Under the pieces are notes generated by a model. It made no database searches. It was not told the DNA's origin and was given only the letters and a program-made list of their open reading frames with translations. From a bacterium (GTDB taxonomy: Bacteria; Zhuqueibacterota; Zhuqueibacteria; Residuimicrobiales; Krinioviventaceae), in NCBI GenBank assembly GCA_029561455.1, contig JAKQIY010000041.1:186001-250000 (forward strand): DNA of 64,000 nt. The letters run 5' to 3'. Positions 18,940-28,141 of the stretch are shown in pieces. The translations under genes were made by a program, and so were the position numbers. Position 1 is the stretch's first letter; the number at the start of each line of letters is the position of its first letter.

Positions 18940-20061
18940 ATGAGCAATAAAAAATATTATGACATATTAGGCGTAAGCCGCGATGCCGACGTCAATGAAA
19001 TAAAAAAGGCATACCGTAAACTGGCCATGCAATACCACCCGGATAAAAATCCGGGCGACAAGTCTGCTGAAGAGAAATTTAAGGAACTAAGCGAAGCCTA
19101 TGCGGTTTTATCGGATCCGCAAAAGCGCCGCCAATACGATCAATTTGGCCAGACCGGGAATATGCGCAGCGGTGGTGGTTTTGAAGGCGGCTTTGTCGAT
19201 CCTTTTGATATTTTTCGCGAGGTGTTTGGCGGCGGGTTTGGCGATATTTTCGGAATGGGAGGAACCTCCCGGCGACATTCCGGCGCCAAAAAAGGTGCAG
19301 ACCTGCAAATTCGTTTAAAGTTGACCCTGGAAGAAATATTTTCAGGGACTACAAAAAAAATAAAAATAAAAAAACACATCATGTGCGAAGCCTGCAAAGG
19401 CACAGGCGCATCGCCGGGAACCTCGCACATTACCTGCCAAACCTGTCATGGCAGGGGTGAAGTGGCATACCGACAGGGTTTTTTCACCGTAACGCAAACC
19501 TGCCAGGCTTGCGGTGGTGAAGGCAAGATCATTGAAAAGCCGTGTCTTGAATGTAATGGCGAAGGCAGAAAACGCGGTGATGCAACCATTGAAGTGAATA
19601 TTCCCGCCGGTGTGGCTGAAGGCCAGTATTTACCGGTCCGGGGCGCCGGAAATTCCGGCCCCAAGGGCGGCCCCAACGGTGATGTCATTGTCGTTTTTGA
19701 AGAAGAACCGCATGAAGTGTTTGAGCGCCATGGCGATGATATCGTCTATAATTTATATATCGGTTTTACCCAGGCTGTGATAGGCGAAGAACTGGAAGTG
19801 CCAACGCTGAACGGCAAAGCAAAAATAAACCTTGCCGCAGGAACCCAAAGCGGAAAAATTTTGCGCATGCGTGGCAAAGGAATGCCCCATCTGAATTCCT
19901 ATGGGGCGGGTGACCAGTTGATACGGGTGCATGTATGGACTCCCACAAAGCTTAATGCCAAAGAAAAAGAACTAATCAAACAATTAAGCGAACAGGAAAA
20001 CATGTTTCCCAAAAAAGATGATAAAAGCTTTTTTGAACGAATGAAAGAAGCAATTCTCTGA
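18940..20061 (+). CDS. dnaJ: Chaperone protein DnaJ
   Basis: A full-length 373-aa type I J-protein that stimulates DnaK. It has a J domain with HPD at residues 33-35 and a Gly/Phe region to about 115. Four CxxCxGxG zinc motifs follow near 149, 166, 188 and 202 ([32 protein letters not shown]). Two substrate-binding beta domains complete it. It is the third gene of the hrcA operon, and the next gene starts two bases after its stop. Confidence 0.97.
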   Translation: MSNKKYYDILGVSRDADVNEIKKAYRKLAMQYHPDKNPGDKSAEEKFKELSEAYAVLSDPQKRRQYDQFGQTGNMRSGGGFEGGFVDPFDIFREVFGGGFGDIFGMGGTSRRHSGAKKGADLQIRLKLTLEEIFSGTTKKIKIKKHIMCEACKGTGASPGTSHITCQTCHGRGEVAYRQGFFTVTQTCQACGGEGKIIEKPCLECNGEGRKRGDATIEVNIPAGVAEGQYLPVRGAGNSGPKGGPNGDVIVVFEEEPHEVFERHGDDIVYNLYIGFTQAVIGEELEVPTLNGKAKINLAAGTQSGKILRMRGKGMPHLNSYGAGDQLIRVHVWTPTKLNAKEKELIKQLSEQENMFPKKDDKSFFERMKEAIL

Positions 20062-20063
20062 TT

Positions 20064-20495
20064 ATGATGCAATTGACCAGGCAGGAACAATTGGTAATCC
20101 TTGTTTTACTTGGCGCCCTGATTTTCGGCCTGGGCATTGAACAGTATAAAAAAACAAAACAGCAACAAAAATGGCAAACGCAGTATTTTAATAAATACGA
20201 GCAGTTTCAAATAATTTCCGCATCGGTTCTGCCGGATACTAACCTGGCGACTGTTAACAGATTAAATTCGAATGCGGCAATTACCAAGAGCAGTCTGGTA
20301 AATAAAATAAATATCAATACCGCAAATGTGCAGGAGTTGCAATTAATACCGCATATTGGCCCGGTTCTGGCGCAAAATATAATCGATTATCGTACGCAAA
20401 ACGGGCCCTTTAAAACAATCGAAGAATTAGTTAAAGTAAAAAGAATAGGTCAAAAAACTTTAAACAAAATTAAAATGAGCATAACAATAGAATAA
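20064..20495 (+). CDS. ComEA-like membrane-anchored helix-hairpin-helix protein
   Basis: A 143-aa protein with one N-terminal membrane helix (LVILVLLGALIFGLGI), a linker, and a C-terminal (HhH)2 DNA-binding domain. The domain reads ININTANVQELQLIPHIGP, then AQNIIDYRTQNGPFKTIEEL and RIGQKTLNKIK. This is the ComEA architecture, in which a membrane-tethered HhH domain binds incoming DNA during transformation. A competence role is plausible because dprA is in the window and PilM/PilN-like genes follow, but HhH anchors of other function exist. Confidence 0.82.
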   Translation: MMQLTRQEQLVILVLLGALIFGLGIEQYKKTKQQQKWQTQYFNKYEQFQIISASVLPDTNLATVNRLNSNAAITKSSLVNKININTANVQELQLIPHIGPVLAQNIIDYRTQNGPFKTIEELVKVKRIGQKTLNKIKMSITIE

Positions 20496-20531
20496 TAAGA
20501 TATATGCTCATGAATTATTTGAGGAGGTAAA

Positions 20532-21215
20532 ATGGCTAAAGATTTAACACCCAAAGGATCAATTATTTACAAAATTTTAATTCTGCTATTGGCGGCAGGA
20601 TTATTATTCACAATATTATATCCTAAAAACATATGGCAAAAAGAAGAAGATAATACCAAAGCGTGCCGGAAGAATATGGAGCATATCCTGTATGCACAAT
20701 TAACCTATTTAACGGATAATAATGCTTATGAAGATACATTAGCCAAAGTAGTTGATTTTATAAAATCAGACTCGACACAAGCCCGGCTGAGAACCTTTAT
20801 CACTGCCGATTCCGTTTTATCGTTCGACATCTATGAGTTTTTCAAAACCGGTAAAGACAGTATAGCAAAAACCATTGTCGATTCCCTGCTGACATTTGGC
20901 AGAAAATATGATATTGATACAACAGCCGCCCTGGTTATAGATTCTTTAAAAACATTCCCGAAATACGCACAGCAGATCGATTCAATTGCATTTTCAGTAT
21001 TGAATAATTTGCACTTGTGTCCATCAACATTAAAACCATATTTGGTTTCGGTAAATAATGATTCAACAATAAAAAAGATTACTATTGCTTGTCCCCTGGA
21101 TTCGCTGGATGCCGAAGCTGTGAAAAAGGATTTCAAGTTATACTTCCTTGGTGGTTTAAAGTTAAAGAATCATGGTTCAATTGACAATGGCGAAAAAAGC
21201 TGGAAAAAACTATAA
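20532..21215 (+). CDS. Single-pass membrane protein of unknown function in a pilus-like cluster
   Basis: A 227-aa protein with a near-perfect ribosome site (GAGGAGGT at 20521-20528). A single N-terminal hydrophobic helix (IIYKILILLLAAGLLFTILY) is followed by an extracytoplasmic domain. NTKACRKNMEHILYAQLTYL after the helix resembles the start of pseudopilin stalks, and the C-terminal pair LCPSTLKPY ... ACPLDS recalls the paired Cys-Pro motifs of some pilin-like proteins. No prepilin peptidase site is evident. I do not recognise a named family; the pseudopilin idea rests on these patterns and on the PilM-like neighbour. Confidence 0.6.
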   Translation: MAKDLTPKGSIIYKILILLLAAGLLFTILYPKNIWQKEEDNTKACRKNMEHILYAQLTYLTDNNAYEDTLAKVVDFIKSDSTQARLRTFITADSVLSFDIYEFFKTGKDSIAKTIVDSLLTFGRKYDIDTTAALVIDSLKTFPKYAQQIDSIAFSVLNNLHLCPSTLKPYLVSVNNDSTIKKITIACPLDSLDAEAVKKDFKLYFLGGLKLKNHGSIDNGEKSWKKL

Positions 21216-21249
21216 TTCAACGATAATAATTAATTAATCTGAAAAAAAT

Positions 21250-22194
21250 ATGCTGAATAACGGTGTCAAAACCAAAGTGGGTATCTATCTGTATGGCAAC
21301 GTATTGCGCATGATAGAGGCTCAAAAAGAAGATGATGCGATAAAAATAGTCCATATCGCGGAAACGAAACTGAGCACACCTTTGGATCATACGGTGTTAC
21401 ACAACGAAGAGGTCATGGTTGAGTACGTTTCCGCAATAAAGGCGCTTGTTGATACCGAAAATATAACCCCAGGATCCGCACATCTGGCGATTGATCACCG
21501 AATGACAATAGAACATATTGTTGCATTCGATAATGATCTCAGCGATACCAAATTACTGGAGCATGTGGAATGGGAATCTGGTCAATCTTTTATTTCTTCA
21601 CGCGAAGAATATAATATTGATTATGAGAAAATTGTTTCTCTGGGCACTGGAATAGACCGTTATTTGATGATAGCGGTACGGAAAAAGGTGATAAAATTCT
21701 TCCAGCAACTATTTAGCAATACCAAATTCAGGTTAACACAAATAGATCTTGATAAACTGGCGGCGATCAGAACCTATAAATTGTTACAACAACCCGCTGA
21801 GATCGCCGCTCTTGTTAATTGTGAGAGTAAAAGTTATGATATTATCATAATTCAGAATGGCGAGTTTATTGCCTCGGAAACACTCTCTTACCTTGACAAG
21901 GAATATGAAGCGGAAGATTTAAACCGTGTAGCGCGGGAATTGTGTCATAAAATTAACAACCAGTTACAGCAGATCAGCAACGTGGTAAATACCAGTGGTT
22001 TCAGCACGGTTTACTTTTTTGGCGAACGCCTGAACCGCAGGCTCCTTAGTGAAGTAGAGCAATTTCAAAATCAATTCAGGGCCGTACGCTTTGATCCATT
22101 TCAAAATATTCAGCAGGAACTGGATTCAGATGCGAGTAGTTACCTGCAGAATAATTCCGAACGGTTTGTATATTGTTTAGGCATGGTGATATAA
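21250..22194 (+). CDS. PilM-like actin-fold protein (type IV pilus / type II secretion assembly)
   Basis: A 314-aa soluble protein. TKVGIYLYGNVLRMIEA opens an actin-like ATPase fold. SAHLAIDHRMTIEHIV, LLEHVEWESGQSFISSREEYNIDY and VNCESKSYDIIIIQNGEFIASETL follow the order of PilM or GspL cytoplasmic domains, ending with a TVYFFGERLNRRLL-type element. PilM normally binds the N-terminal tail of PilN, and the next gene has the right build for that. Sequence divergence is high, so the assignment is moderate. Confidence 0.68.
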   Translation: MLNNGVKTKVGIYLYGNVLRMIEAQKEDDAIKIVHIAETKLSTPLDHTVLHNEEVMVEYVSAIKALVDTENITPGSAHLAIDHRMTIEHIVAFDNDLSDTKLLEHVEWESGQSFISSREEYNIDYEKIVSLGTGIDRYLMIAVRKKVIKFFQQLFSNTKFRLTQIDLDKLAAIRTYKLLQQPAEIAALVNCESKSYDIIIIQNGEFIASETLSYLDKEYEAEDLNRVARELCHKINNQLQQISNVVNTSGFSTVYFFGERLNRRLLSEVEQFQNQFRAVRFDPFQNIQQELDSDASSYLQNNSERFVYCLGMVI

Positions 22195-22225
22195 TTATTC
22201 ACACTCTAAAAACCAGAGAACAATT

Positions 22226-23230
22226 ATGAACTTGATGATTGATAAAAGAGAGCAGGAAAAACCGGACGACAATAGTCCGACATTTCCCCAGGAACCGCCA
22301 CCGAATACGTCGGAGGGACAACCTTTGCAGCCAAAGGATATTAAAAAAATCAAAAGAGAATTAAAAGGAAAAAAGGCGGTACCTACCGGTTTGTTTTATT
22401 TTATTATTATCCCCTTAATTATCCTGAGCCTGGTGGTTGTTTACCTGTATTATTTCAAACGCGATTTGCTTTTCAAACCCAAATTAAATATACCACCTGT
22501 TGTTCAGGTTCAGCAAACCCCTGTTGCCGATTCTACAGCTATGCTGCTTGGGCAAACTCCGGGACCGGATTCTACTTTATCAACTGCTAACCAGGTTCAA
22601 CCGCAGGTTTCTGAACCAGGGCAAACTACAACCCCGCCGGTAACTCCACCAACCCAGGTCGTCCGCACTGTTCCCGGTACGAATGTCACTGCACAAATCA
22701 TGAATACCCTGGTAAACAGTATTCCGATTGATATGATTATTTCAACACTATACCTTGATGAAAATACTTTTTCAATGGAGGTAAAAGCCAATTCCCAGAC
22801 CGGAATAGATAAAGTTTATACGTCATTAAAAAGCGCTTTACCGGCTAATACCAGCATTACCAGCGAACCAAAAATTGTTGGTGGAAATTGCATAATCGCC
22901 GGCACGTATAGTTTACCGGCAGCGCAGCCGAAACCGGCATCGGCAAAAGCCAACGATGCCGCCACACTTAGTGCAGAAATTTCCGCGCTGATAACGAAAA
23001 ATAATACTAAAAAACTAGAATTATCTATCGAGTCTGCCAGAGCGTGGAACAACAAGATGCGCGCCCCGGTATTTATCAAGGTTGAAGGCTCGGTGAGCAA
23101 TTGCCAGAAACTTGTAAATGAAATATTACAGAGCGATCGGGATTACCAGGTATCAAAGGTCATTCTCATGCCGTCATCGCTACAGTCATCTGTTCTGGTA
23201 ATAAGGGTATTTTTAGTATACCCGGCTTGA
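22226..23230 (+). CDS. PilN-like single-pass membrane protein
   Basis: A 334-aa protein with a Pro-rich cytoplasmic tail, a basic stretch (KDIKKIKRELKGKKAV), one membrane helix (FYFIIIPLIILSLVVVYLYYF, about 53-73), a Pro/Thr/Gln-rich linker and a periplasmic alpha/beta domain. IMNTLVNSIPIDMIISTLYL with a following beta hairpin resembles the PilN pattern, where LL..LP..v.l..i precedes a small ferredoxin-like domain. A second similar domain may follow (about 250-334). Context after the PilM-like gene supports a pilus or secretion inner-membrane platform. Start could also be ATG 22235. Confidence 0.6.
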   Translation: MNLMIDKREQEKPDDNSPTFPQEPPPNTSEGQPLQPKDIKKIKRELKGKKAVPTGLFYFIIIPLIILSLVVVYLYYFKRDLLFKPKLNIPPVVQVQQTPVADSTAMLLGQTPGPDSTLSTANQVQPQVSEPGQTTTPPVTPPTQVVRTVPGTNVTAQIMNTLVNSIPIDMIISTLYLDENTFSMEVKANSQTGIDKVYTSLKSALPANTSITSEPKIVGGNCIIAGTYSLPAAQPKPASAKANDAATLSAEISALITKNNTKKLELSIESARAWNNKMRAPVFIKVEGSVSNCQKLVNEILQSDRDYQVSKVILMPSSLQSSVLVIRVFLVYPA

Positions 23231-23260
23231 AAAAAAATAACTAACAACGTTTTAAACAAT

Positions 23261-23305
23261 GCCCCTTTTCACCGGTAATACTTATCGGCTGGCAAGGGGC
23301 TTTCA
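23261..23305 (+). terminator. Terminator-like hairpin after the PilN-like gene
   Basis: GCCCCTT at 23261 pairs with AAGGGGC ending at 23300, enclosing an inner CCG/CGG pairing, then TTTC. The T run is short, so efficiency is uncertain. It separates the pilus-like cluster from rsmD. Confidence 0.5.
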
Positions 23306-23319
23306 TATAATTATAAACA

Positions 23320-23865
23320 ATGCGTGTAATTGCCGGCAAGTTCAAAGGATTCGGTTTATTCAGCCCCAAAGGGAAAGACATTCGTCCGAGCGCCGACCGC
23401 ACCCGGGAGTTTTTGTTTTCGTGGCTGGGTGACAGAGTAGTAAATTGCAGCTTTCTTGACCTGTTTGCCGGAACCGGCAGCGTTGGTATTGAAGCATTAA
23501 GCAGGAATGCGCGACAAGTCATTTTTGTTGATAATTCGCAAACCGCCTGCGACCTGGTAAAAAGAAATTTACAAAAGATCAATGCCTCTGCAGAGGTTTT
23601 ATTGAAAAATGAAAAAGTATACCTGCGTCAGGCTGCGGTTCGAAACCTGCTATTTGACATAATCTTTGCCGATCCGCCCTATCATTATCAGGATTTTTTC
23701 GAACTGCTTGACCTTATAATACAGGGTAATTTATTGAGTAACACCGGGCTGGTTCTTTTTGAAACAGCTAAACGGGATATGAATACAAATCATCCCGGAT
23801 TTAGTATTATTAAGGAAAAAATAATGGGGGACAACAAAATACTGGTTTATGAACGAAATGAGTGA
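23320..23865 (+). CDS. rsmD: 16S rRNA (guanine(966)-N(2))-methyltransferase RsmD
   Basis: A 181-aa SAM-dependent enzyme that modifies 16S rRNA in the small subunit. Diagnostic blocks are MRVIAGKFKG at the N-terminus, IRPSADRTREFLFSWL, SAM motif FLDLFAGTGSVGIEAL and catalytic motif IIFADPPYHYQ. Length is typical. It overlaps coaD, the usual neighbour in many bacteria. Confidence 0.94.
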   Translation: MRVIAGKFKGFGLFSPKGKDIRPSADRTREFLFSWLGDRVVNCSFLDLFAGTGSVGIEALSRNARQVIFVDNSQTACDLVKRNLQKINASAEVLLKNEKVYLRQAAVRNLLFDIIFADPPYHYQDFFELLDLIIQGNLLSNTGLVLFETAKRDMNTNHPGFSIIKEKIMGDNKILVYERNE

Positions 23866-24355
23866 AAACAAACAAAAAATTGCCATCTACCCGGGATCGT
23901 TTGACCCGATCACCTGGGGACATATCGATATTATCAAACGCGCCAGTTTGTTATTTGATCATGTCATCGTGGCTATTGCCAATAATATGAACAAGCAGCC
24001 CCTGTTTACAGTGGATGAGCGCATGGAAATGATCCGCGCTTCCATTTCAGGAATTGCCAATATTTCAGTAGACAGCTTTCAGGGTCTGCTGGTAAAATAT
24101 GCACGGCGTAACAATGCAGTGGCTGTAATTCGCGGATTGCGTGCTGTTTCAGATTTTGAATTTGAGTTACAAATGGCCCTTGTCAACCGTAAACTGGATG
24201 AGCAATTGATTACGGTGTTTTTGATGCCTCATGAAAAATATAGCTACCTTAATTCCAGCATAGTCAGGGAACTGGCTTCGCTTGACGGCAATATTGATTG
24301 TTTTGTTCCGGAAATTGTTAAACAAAAATTATTAATTAAAATGAGGAAAAAATGA
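23849..24355 (+). CDS. coaD: Phosphopantetheine adenylyltransferase (CoaD)
   Basis: Transfers AMP to 4'-phosphopantetheine in coenzyme A synthesis. The 168-aa protein has IAIYPGSFDPITWGHIDII with the nucleotide-binding T-x-G-H, VIRGLRAVSDFEFELQMA, and the C-terminal YSYLNSSIVRELA, equivalent to the ISSTxVR motif. ATG 23849 overlaps rsmD; ATG 23858 is an alternative three codons on. Its TGA overlaps the pta ATG. Confidence 0.95.
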   Translation: MNEMSENKQKIAIYPGSFDPITWGHIDIIKRASLLFDHVIVAIANNMNKQPLFTVDERMEMIRASISGIANISVDSFQGLLVKYARRNNAVAVIRGLRAVSDFEFELQMALVNRKLDEQLITVFLMPHEKYSYLNSSIVRELASLDGNIDCFVPEIVKQKLLIKMRKK

Positions 24356-25329
24356 AAGTCCTTGAACAAATTCGCGCCAGAGCGCAAAATAATCTCAAAA
24401 CCATAGTTTTCCCGGAAGCGGAAGATCTCCGCATCCTGAAGGCTGTGGAAATTTGTCAAAAAAACAAGTATGTTATTCCGGTGTTGGTGGGCAATCCGGA
24501 AAATATTAACAAAGTGGCAAAGGAAAACGGTGTAAATATAGCCGGGCTGCAAATAGTCGATCCGGCCAACGATGTCAATAAAAACAAATATGTGGAAGAA
24601 TATTTTAACCTGCGTAAAAGCAAGGGCATGGATGAAGCCACGGCGGCTAAAACCATGAGCGATCCATTGTATTACGCGGCAATGATGGTACGCAAAGGTT
24701 TGGCAGGCGCCAGTGTCGCCGGAGCCGTGAATACCACCGGAAACGTCTTACGCGCCGCGATCCAGATCATCGGCGTCGATAAGAATTATTCGATTGTTTC
24801 CAGCACGTTTTTGATGGTATTACCGGACGGCCGCGCCTTTACCTATGGCGATTGCGGCGTCGTGCCCGACCCGGATTCCGCCCAGCTTGCCGATATTGCC
24901 ATAGCTTCTGCGGAAACCCATAAATTGTTAACCGGACAGGATCCGATCATTGCGCTGCTGTCATTTTCCACCAAAGGCAGCGCCCAGCATCCGGATGTTG
25001 ACAAAGTTCGTAAAGCGGTGGAAATTGCCCAGGCCAAACGGCCCGACCTGCTGCTGGATGGTGAATTACAGGGCGATGCCGCGCTGGTTGAAAGTGTTGG
25101 CCAAAAAAAGGCGCCCGGCAGTAAAGTTGCCGGTCACGCCAATGTGCTGATTTTCCCCGATTTGGGCGCGGGAAATATTGCCTATAAATTGACTGAACGG
25201 CTGGCCAATGCCGTGGCTTTGGGCCCGCTATTGCAGGGTCTGGCGCATCCCGCCAACGACCTGTCGCGCGGCTGTAAAGCTGAAGATATTGTTGATGTTG
25301 CCTGTATTTGCAGTTTAAGATCAAGTTAA
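24352..25329 (+). CDS. pta: Phosphate acetyltransferase (Pta, short form)
   Basis: Interconverts acetyl-CoA and acetyl phosphate. At 325 aa it is the short PTA_PTB enzyme without the N-terminal BioD-like domain. Family blocks are IVFPEAEDLRILKAVE, ADDPLYYAAMMV-like SDPLYYAAMMVRKGLA, GAVNTTGNVLRAA and FPDLGAGNIAYKLTERLA. An ATGA overlap couples it to coaD, a sensible CoA-linked pairing. No acetate kinase is visible here. Confidence 0.93.
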   Translation: MKVLEQIRARAQNNLKTIVFPEAEDLRILKAVEICQKNKYVIPVLVGNPENINKVAKENGVNIAGLQIVDPANDVNKNKYVEEYFNLRKSKGMDEATAAKTMSDPLYYAAMMVRKGLAGASVAGAVNTTGNVLRAAIQIIGVDKNYSIVSSTFLMVLPDGRAFTYGDCGVVPDPDSAQLADIAIASAETHKLLTGQDPIIALLSFSTKGSAQHPDVDKVRKAVEIAQAKRPDLLLDGELQGDAALVESVGQKKAPGSKVAGHANVLIFPDLGAGNIAYKLTERLANAVALGPLLQGLAHPANDLSRGCKAEDIVDVACICSLRSS

Positions 25330-25351
25330 CATTTTAATCAAGGAGACAAGT

Positions 25352-26533
25352 ATGCCTCATGTATCACAACGCCTGGCAAATGTGTGCGAATCACAAACGG
25401 TTGCTTTAAACAGTTTAATGGCTAAAATGCGCCGCGAGGGCAAAGATGTCGTTGCCCTGGGCGCCGGAGAACCGGATTTTGACACACCCGATTTTATCAA
25501 AGAAGAAGCTATTGCTGCCATTCGGCAAGGATTTACAAAATATACTCCCGCTGACGGAATTCTGGAATTACGCGAAGCGGTGTGTAACTGGTTGAAAGAA
25601 GAATATGGCGCTGATTACCAGGCAAATGAAGTCATTATCACCAATGGCGCCAAACATGCGGTTTATGAGGGCATACTTGCGGTCGTCGATCCCGGTGAAG
25701 AAGTGTTGCTGCCGGCGCCTTACTGGGTGAGCTACCCGGAACAGATCAAAATGGCCGGCGGCGTGGAAAAGATACTGGATACCAAAAAAGAAGACGGGTA
25801 TAAAATAACCCCGCAGCAGTTGGAAAAGGCTATTACTAAAAAAACCCGGCTGCTGATCCTGAATTCTCCCAGTAATCCTTCAGGAGCGGTATACAGCGAA
25901 GAAGAACTGGCCGGGTTGGTAGCGGTCATTAAAAAAACCGGTATTTATGTTCTTTCCGATGAAATTTATGATACGATTATCTATGACGGGAAAAAGTATA
26001 CCAGTATGATCAAATTTAAGGAAATCCGCGACCAGTTGCTGCTGGTTAACGGCGTTTCCAAAAGTTTTGCCATGACCGGCTGGCGTATCGGCTACCTGGC
26101 GGCGCACAAGGATATTGTCAATGCCGTGAAAAGGTACCAGGGACACAGTACGTCGAATCCAACCTCGGTTTCACAAAAAGCGGCGCTGGCGGGATTGCTG
26201 GGTAAAAAGGATTTTCTCGCTGTTATGAACAAGGCGTTTACCGAACGCCGTAACTATGTACACCAACGCTTAACCGCCATTCCGGGCGTTACCTGTATGC
26301 TGCCGCAAGGCGCCTTTTATGCCTTTCCGGATTTTTCTTTTTATTACGGAAAGAAAGGCATTAAAGGCTCCAATGATCTGTGCAGTTATTTACTGGAACA
26401 GTTCAACGTGGCTTTAGTACCGGGTATGGCGTTTGGCATGGAAAATAATACACGTTTATCATTTGCGACTTCGATGCAGGCGCTGGTTAAAGCCCTGGAT
26501 CGCATAGAAAACGGATTAAAGTCGCTATTATGA
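25352..26533 (+). CDS. aspC: Aspartate aminotransferase-type PLP enzyme (class I, subgroup I-gamma)
   Basis: A 393-aa fold-type I aminotransferase. Visible features are GAGEPDFDTPDFIKEEA, ILNSPSNPSGAVYS (substrate carboxylate pocket), YVLSDEIYDTIIYDG (Asp and Tyr against PLP), VSKSFAMTGWRIGYLA with the Schiff-base Lys at residue 237, and a C-terminal RLSFATS with the substrate-binding Arg. This pattern is that of thermophile-type AspAT, which may also accept other amino acids. A good AAGGAGACA site precedes ATG 25352. Confidence 0.92.
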   Translation: MPHVSQRLANVCESQTVALNSLMAKMRREGKDVVALGAGEPDFDTPDFIKEEAIAAIRQGFTKYTPADGILELREAVCNWLKEEYGADYQANEVIITNGAKHAVYEGILAVVDPGEEVLLPAPYWVSYPEQIKMAGGVEKILDTKKEDGYKITPQQLEKAITKKTRLLILNSPSNPSGAVYSEEELAGLVAVIKKTGIYVLSDEIYDTIIYDGKKYTSMIKFKEIRDQLLLVNGVSKSFAMTGWRIGYLAAHKDIVNAVKRYQGHSTSNPTSVSQKAALAGLLGKKDFLAVMNKAFTERRNYVHQRLTAIPGVTCMLPQGAFYAFPDFSFYYGKKGIKGSNDLCSYLLEQFNVALVPGMAFGMENNTRLSFATSMQALVKALDRIENGLKSLL

Positions 26534-26548
26534 GTCTGGAGTGATGTA

Positions 26549-26824
26549 ATGCCAACGTACGAGTACCAATGCAAGTCCTGTGGTTATCGGTTTGAAAAAA
26601 TGCAAAGTATAACGGCCGAACCGGTTAAAAAATGTCCGGTCTGCGGTCAGAATGAAGTTACACGATTGATCAGCGGGGGAAACGGACTGATATTCAAAGG
26701 TTCCGGATTTTATATAACGGATTACAAGAATAACAATGCTTCTCCGGCTAATGCTAAAAGTAAATCAACACCGGCGTCGACGGAAAGCACTGTAAAGAAA
26801 GATGAAAAGACTGATAAAGCCTGA
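26549..26824 (+). CDS. FmdB-type zinc-ribbon protein
   Basis: A 91-aa protein beginning [19 protein letters not shown] with a second Cys pair CPVCGQ, the FmdB/CxxC_CxxC_SSSS zinc ribbon. [19 protein letters not shown] follows, then a low-complexity Lys/Ser/Ala tail. Family members are thought to be small regulators, but the role here is unknown. It lies 15 bp after the aminotransferase gene. Confidence 0.88.
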   Translation: MPTYEYQCKSCGYRFEKMQSITAEPVKKCPVCGQNEVTRLISGGNGLIFKGSGFYITDYKNNNASPANAKSKSTPASTESTVKKDEKTDKA

Positions 26825-26856
26825 AAGTTACACGGTTTTATCAGGTCAATATGCAG

Positions 26857-26875
26857 GAGGCGGCCCTGCCGCCTC
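26857..26875 (+). terminator. GC-rich hairpin after the FmdB-type gene
   Basis: GAGGCGGC and GCCGCCTC form an 8-bp perfect stem around CCT. A TTCTTT follows about 6 bases later rather than immediately, so this may be a weak terminator or a processing hairpin. Confidence 0.5.
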
Positions 26876-26950
26876 TGCGGTTCTTTAATAGATGGATAAA
26901 AGACCAGATCTGGTTGAATCCCCCGGTTAATGCTTAAAAAATGGTAAATT

Positions 26951-28084
26951 ATGCAGGATTTTGGTCTCAATAACAACATTCGGGTCGGCGCCAAATTATT
27001 ACATGTGCAGACCAGTTTTTCGTACACTACCGGTTTGATCGCTACGAGCGTTTTTGAAGGGGGAAAGCTTTTACAACTGCGCGAGTATAGCCTGCCGCAG
27101 AACCTGGTGAACGAGCGCTATGAAAATGAAGTCAAGTCATTTCACAATGATGTGATCTCGGACCTGGAATTTACCTGGTTGATCAGTAAAAAGCTGGACC
27201 GGGTCGATAACATTGCCGCGCGAAAAAAGCTGGGCATGTTTTTTTTGAACAAGGGGATGTATGAAGATGCGCGGGCGCAGTTTTTATTTATCCGCAAACA
27301 GAGCGATGATAAACAGCCCTGTAACTATGAACTGGGCATGATATGCTACCATACCCAGGATTATGAGCAGGCCCTGGAATTTTTAAAAAATGCCATTATT
27401 GATTTTCCCCGTTATGCAGATGTTCACCTGCTGCTGGCTAAAACCTATTTCGAACAGAAAGAATACAAGTTTGCAGTCAACCATTTACGGAACGCTATCA
27501 ATATCAATAGCCGTTACCACGAAGCATATTTTACCTATGCCCTGGTATTGCTGCAAAGTGTGATCGATGCACCCAATTATTCACGGCTGAATAAACCGCA
27601 GGAACGCCTGCATGAAGCGCTGGATTATCTGAACCAGGCACTCAGTTTATCGCCGGAATATGACAAGCAGATCGTTGAAGATGTGTTGATAACATTCAAT
27701 CAGCCCGACAAGCTGCCTGACGCGGTGCAACGTCTGCGCCAGGAACTGGATCGGGTACTCAAAAGCCGCAAAAAAAATATTGACGATAACGAGTTTTACC
27801 TCAAATTTATGTTTGCCGGTCTGGATAAAGATCCCGAAGCCATGGATTTGCTGATCATGAAAATTGAAAGAGAGCTGATCGCACATCCGGACTGGGCTGA
27901 CCTGCATTACAACCTGGGTAAGGTATACCTGGCAAAGGCCTGGTATACGCTGGCAAAAACCACCGAAGCCTTCCAGGAGGCATTGAACCGCAATCCCCGT
28001 TTTGAAATCGCCAAAACCACCGCCGACCAATTGACCGTCGCCGGTAAAGACTTGACAGCGCTGCTGAAAAAGATCCTGGAATAA
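26951..28084 (+). CDS. Cytoplasmic tetratricopeptide-repeat protein
   Basis: A 377-aa protein without a signal peptide. The first 80 residues (VQTSFSYTTGLIATSVFEGG, KLLQLREYSLPQ) form a small beta-rich head of unknown type. TPR units follow: GMYEDARAQFLFIRKQS, QDYEQALEFLKNAIIDFP, KEYKFAVNHLRNAININ and a late one near 325-355. FCB genomes often carry such proteins but I cannot assign a partner. It is the last gene before the 1.5-kb non-coding island. Confidence 0.72.
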   Translation: MQDFGLNNNIRVGAKLLHVQTSFSYTTGLIATSVFEGGKLLQLREYSLPQNLVNERYENEVKSFHNDVISDLEFTWLISKKLDRVDNIAARKKLGMFFLNKGMYEDARAQFLFIRKQSDDKQPCNYELGMICYHTQDYEQALEFLKNAIIDFPRYADVHLLLAKTYFEQKEYKFAVNHLRNAININSRYHEAYFTYALVLLQSVIDAPNYSRLNKPQERLHEALDYLNQALSLSPEYDKQIVEDVLITFNQPDKLPDAVQRLRQELDRVLKSRKKNIDDNEFYLKFMFAGLDKDPEAMDLLIMKIERELIAHPDWADLHYNLGKVYLAKAWYTLAKTTEAFQEALNRNPRFEIAKTTADQLTVAGKDLTALLKKILE

Positions 28085-28111
28085 GTTACCTGTTTTGTCA
28101 AGACCTGGAAC

Positions 28112-28132
28112 AAGGGGCCGCATGACCCCTTT
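28112..28132 (+). terminator. Weak hairpin terminator after the TPR gene
   Basis: AAGGGG and CCCCTT enclose an 8-nt loop starting 27 bp after the stop; only one or two extra T follow. Possible terminator at the left edge of the island. Confidence 0.35.
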
Positions 28133-28141
28133 AGATCGTGA

